Shown: positions 7,751-8,982 of the stretch, piece after piece
Layout of the letters: each line of letters starts with the position of its first letter
How positions within the stretch are numbered: position 1 is the first letter of the stretch
Source of the DNA: JAJYVH01 sp964548595
GTDB lineage: Archaea; Micrarchaeota; Micrarchaeia; Micrarchaeales; CABMGC01
Length of the DNA: 8,982 bases
Reading direction: 5' to 3'
NCBI GenBank assembly: GCA_964548595.1
Contig: CAZJQO010000047.1
Coordinates: forward strand, 1 to 8,982
Notes under the pieces: model-generated
Seen by the model: the letters and a program-made list of their open reading frames with translations, nothing else
Databases searched by the model: none
Told to the model about the DNA's origin: nothing
Program-made: the position numbers and the translations under genes

Positions 7751-8014
7751 GACATTTGACAGTGCTGATCTTCGTTCTGGGGCATGTTCCTGCTTAGGCC
7801 TGTATTCCGCCTTTGTCTTCTCGAGGAGTTTGCTGCAGAGAAGCCCTGCGGTTTCTATCTGCTCGCCCGTCTCCTTCTGGCGCTTTGAATCGGGATGCAG
7901 CCTGTGCAGGTAGGCTCTTGCAATGTCCACGCCCCCTCCTGCCGCTGGAAAGTTATTATGCGTTCCGTAGTTATCCGAGGCCCTGTTCATCTTCCCTTTC
8001 GACCTCGCTCTCAT
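7694..8014 (-). CDS. Uncharacterised ORF ending in an IS-like hairpin; possible relic
   Basis: I do not recognise this 106-residue reading frame. It begins at ATG 8014 and is rich in Lys, Arg, Glu and His, with no membrane segment or clear motif. A stretch at residues about 29-66 (IARAYLHRLHP through CSKLLEK) could be helical. The final residues GEAHGLWAWEG are simply the translation of the hairpin module, a pattern often seen at the C-termini of annotated TnpB proteins. The frame stays open upstream of the ATG, back to the L34e stop codon, which is in the same frame. The TnpB zinc-ribbon and catalytic motifs are absent. It may be a decayed tail of an inserted element, a small gene of unknown role, or chance. 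Codon use is similar to the neighbouring genes, which argues weakly for real coding history. Confidence 0.3.
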   Translation of the reverse strand: MRARSKGKMNRASDNYGTHNNFPAAGGGVDIARAYLHRLHPDSKRQKETGEQIETAGLLCSKLLEKTKAEYRPKQEHAPERRSALSNVGEAHGLWAWEGAIILAVV

Positions 8015-8056
8015 CAGACCCTGAAGCGTGCGGTATTTCCAGCCCCATGCACAAGG

Positions 8057-8383
8057 CTAGTGGGCCGTGAGCTGCAGCACGTAGGCCTTCTGCCTCATGC
8101 CTATGTCTCCCACTCGCATCTCTCCGTTCTCTATCCTGCTCGCTAGCTTGATCACTTCTGCAGCGCAACCTGCGCAGAGTACACCTCCGAACATGCGCGA
8201 GTTGCTCCTCCTGCTCCTGCCCTTCGCACTCTTGCCTATGTTTATCCCGTTCAGCTCTGCGCCGCAGATGCCGCAGTGCGGCATAGAGTGCCGCTTGCGC
8301 TCGTAGTGCAGCACGTGCCTGCCGCTCGGCGTGACCCTGTCAAGCTTCCTGAAGCTCCTCGACCTGTGCATCGGCTTAGGCAT
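8057..8383 (-). CDS. rpl34e: 50S ribosomal protein L34e (eL34)
   Basis: This is a zinc-binding protein of the archaeal/eukaryotic large ribosomal subunit. The start MPKPMHRSRSFRKLDRVTPS (residues 1-20) and the following GRHVLHYERKR (21-31) are the family signature. Two cysteine pairs, C37/C40 (CGIC) and C70/C73 (CAGC), make the zinc site, with the conserved FGGVLC (65-70) between. At 108 residues it is somewhat longer than many archaeal L34e proteins because of a C-terminal tail after about residue 85, ending in YVLQLTAH. The reading frame is open upstream to 8440, but those codons come from the hairpin module, so ATG 8383 is chosen on homology. No Shine-Dalgarno sequence is at normal spacing; GGAGG lies about 19 bases upstream, inside the hairpin module. 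It is the first gene of the minus-strand cluster. Confidence 0.94.
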   Translation of the reverse strand: MPKPMHRSRSFRKLDRVTPSGRHVLHYERKRHSMPHCGICGAELNGINIGKSAKGRSRRSNSRMFGGVLCAGCAAEVIKLASRIENGEMRVGDIGMRQKAYVLQLTAH

Positions 8384-8431
8384 TTGAACACCAGTGTGAC
8401 ATCCTCCCACGAATGAATTCGTGGGCTTCCC
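8384..8431 (-). repeat. IS200/IS605 (TnpB-type) right-end-like hairpin module, copy 1
   Basis: This copy has a perfect 9-bp stem (CCCACGAAT at 8406-8414 with ATTCGTGGG at 8417-8425). On the minus strand it is followed by GGAGGATG, a small hairpin (ACAC at 8388-8391 with GTGT at 8394-8397) and the end TGTTCAA. The end is directly followed by the L34e ATG at 8383. TCAA is also the terminal tetranucleotide at the right end of the well-studied IS608 element. If the TATA box at 8470-8477 is used, the whole module lies in the 5' untranslated leader of L34e. No tnpA or tnpB is found upstream in the window, so this is a solo end or relic. The identification rests on motif recognition, not a database match. 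Confidence 0.65.
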
Positions 8432-8469
8432 AAGTTGCAAACAAGTTGATTGAATATGGAAGGAAAAGA

Positions 8470-8477
8470 TATTTATA
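8470..8477 (-). promoter_or_regulatory. Putative TATA box for the L34e-cmk-L14e cluster
   Basis: TATAAATA on the minus strand is close to the archaeal box A consensus. Transcription would begin about 25 bases downstream, near 8445-8450, giving a leader of about 60-65 bases for L34e that contains the hairpin module. No comparable box lies between this point and the L34e start. The weak TTTAACTA (7690-7697) ahead of the kinase gene is the only other candidate in the cluster. Confidence 0.5.
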
Positions 8478-8498
8478 TGTGCGTTTCCAAAGGGCTTT

Positions 8499-8543
8499 GT
8501 AGTTTAAATACCCATAAAACTACAGGTTGAGTAATAAAACTAC
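8499..8543. repeat. Short direct and inverted repeats
   Basis: GTAGTTT (8499-8505) pairs with AAACTAC (8517-8523) around an 11-base loop. The ten bases ATAAAACTAC occur at 8514-8523 and again at 8534-8543, exactly 20 bases apart. GTTGAG (8526-8531) is the reverse complement of CTCAAC (8546-8551). This could be an operator or the debris of a mobile element; nothing in the window tells which. Confidence 0.5.
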
Positions 8544-8626
8544 TTCTCAACAAATATATTATGGTAGGTTATTGGCTCGTTAATCATAATTGGGTATCGT
8601 TCAGCCAAACGAAAGAATATGGCTTT

Positions 8627-8675
8627 GTTGATAAAGTCCAAAATCGTTGATTAAGTCTCAAAGTTGTTGATAAAA
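8627..8675. repeat. Tandem 19-20 bp repeat, about 2.5 copies
   Basis: Units begin at 8627, 8646 and 8666 with GTTGATAAAGTC, GTTGATTAAGTC and GTTGATAAAATC, followed by similar AAA-rich tails. The spacing is 19 then 20 bases. The third unit is partial and runs into the vsr stop codon. The array lies immediately downstream of vsr and might be a protein-binding iteron, part of a terminator region, or a simple local duplication. Confidence 0.6.
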
Positions 8676-8982
8676 TCATTTCAGCCTTTTAGCATCGTGT
8701 TCCCATACTCTTATTACTTTCCAGCCTGCTGACCTGAGTTTTCTATTAACTGCTCTGTCTCTTTCTATGTTACGTTCTATCTTTGCTTTCCAAAAAGATA
8801 CGTTGCTGGCTGGTAGGATAAAATGCTTTGGGCATCTATGCCAAAAACAGCCATCTACGAATACTGCAATCTTGTTTTTCTTCCTTGCAAAGTCAGGACT
8901 GCCGTATATCCCTTTTGGCTGATACTGAAACCCAAGAATCCCAAGTGTCTTTCTCAGCCTCATTTCAGGTTTAGTTTTGGAC
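8676..8982 (-). CDS. vsr: Vsr-type very short patch repair endonuclease (5' end outside window)
   Basis: This is a strand-specific T:G mismatch nicking endonuclease, which repairs the product of 5-methylcytosine deamination. The frame stays open to the window edge: the codons before the internal ATG at 8963 encode SKTKPE, matching the conserved SxNTKPE at the Vsr N-terminus, so the gene starts beyond 8982 and only its last 101 residues are seen. Numbering from that internal Met, SPDF has the catalytic aspartate D24, FVDGCFWH (35-42) is the active-site signature, FWKAKIERNIERD (57-69) is the conserved helix and GWKVIRVWEH (80-89) the last strand. C39 and C44 are likely zinc ligands; a His replaces the Cys in WEC of the E. 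coli protein. Codons are AT-richer than those of the genes to the left. Vsr genes usually accompany a cytosine-5 methyltransferase. Confidence 0.93.
   Translation of the reverse strand, partial: SKTKPEMRLRKTLGILGFQYQPKGIYGSPDFARKKNKIAVFVDGCFWHRCPKHFILPASNVSFWKAKIERNIERDRAVNRKLRSAGWKVIRVWEHDAKRLK

Larger units (their letters stand above)
8440..8675. other. AT-rich intergenic region between L34e and vsr
   Basis: There is no convincing gene here. The composition is clearly more AT-rich than the region to its left. It contains a TATA box directed at L34e (8470-8477), a second TATA-like TTTAAATA on the + strand (8503-8510) with no gene behind it, the small palindrome CAAAG-GG-CTTTG (8488-8499), the direct and inverted AAACTAC repeats, and the tandem GTTGAT repeats near vsr. 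It looks like an insertion boundary or a decayed mobile segment. Confidence 0.5.

Noticed and set aside
8376..8402. An 8-codon upstream ORF (ATG at 8402, directly after GGAGG) that overlaps the L34e start codon.
   Set aside because: The Shine-Dalgarno-like GGAGG has no spacing from its ATG, and the peptide is made of insertion-end sequence; regulation by it is not supportable.
8384..8440. Longer L34e reading frame starting at ATG 8440.
   Set aside because: The extra 19 residues are a translation of the hairpin module, and homology to L34e begins at MPKP (8383).
8627..8675. CRISPR array from the three spaced repeats.
   Set aside because: The units are 19-20 bases with no separate spacers and are imperfect; this is a simple tandem repeat.
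8440..8675. A full TnpB or TnpA gene upstream of hairpin copy 1.
   Set aside because: No frame in this stretch shows the TnpB RuvC or zinc-ribbon motifs or the TnpA Y1 and HUH motifs.

Overview
The window is archaeal. It encodes both subunits of the D-family DNA polymerase (DP1 and DP2), a polymerase absent from bacteria and eukaryotes and, as far as is known, from Crenarchaeota. It also carries the archaeal/eukaryotic ribosomal proteins L14e and L34e and an archaeal-type cytidylate kinase homologue. Arginine is mostly AGG/AGA, isoleucine is often ATA, and GTG/TTG starts are frequent. A euryarchaeal or DPANN-type genome fits; I cannot place it more precisely from sequence alone.

Layout, left to right. 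Positions 1-76 hold a likely promoter. On the + strand, DP1 (77-1576) and DP2 (1601-5029) form a polymerase-D bicistron; the two genes share a reading frame and are separated by 24 bases. DP2 converges on, and overlaps by 8 bases, the end of a minus-strand gene cluster. Read in its own direction, that cluster is: L34e (8383-8057), an uncharacterised ORF ending in an insertion-sequence-like hairpin (8014-7694), a cytidylate kinase homologue (7661-7095), L14e (7094-6855), a class III aminotransferase (6858-5527) and a Nudix hydrolase (5558-5022). From the kinase onward the genes abut or overlap, so they are probably co-transcribed and translationally coupled. L34e-cmk-L14e is a familiar archaeal cluster. 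Here it is split by about 400 bases of insert-like DNA, and it leads into metabolic genes rather than the tRNA pseudouridine synthase gene often found next.

Two related hairpin modules (7694-7750 and 8384-8431) lie in the same orientation on either side of L34e. On the minus strand each reads as a GGAAGCCCACG...CGTGGGAGG hairpin, then a smaller hairpin, then a TGTTTAA or TGTTCAA end. This resembles the right end (and omega-RNA 3' end) of IS200/IS605-type TnpB elements. No tnpA or full tnpB is visible, so they are solo ends or relics. One stops exactly at the L34e start codon and would lie in that gene's 5' leader.

From about 8440 to the right edge the sequence is visibly AT-richer. It holds a TATA box for the L34e cluster, several short direct and inverted repeats, a tandem GTTGATWAAGTC repeat, and the 3' part of a Vsr-type mismatch endonuclease gene that runs off the window. 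The composition and the family both suggest horizontal acquisition, probably with a cytosine-5 methyltransferase beyond position 8982.

No RNA gene, CRISPR array or clearly novel multi-gene system was found. The items most worth following up are the paired TnpB-type ends around L34e, the DP1/DP2 junction, and the altered C-terminal zinc site of DP2.
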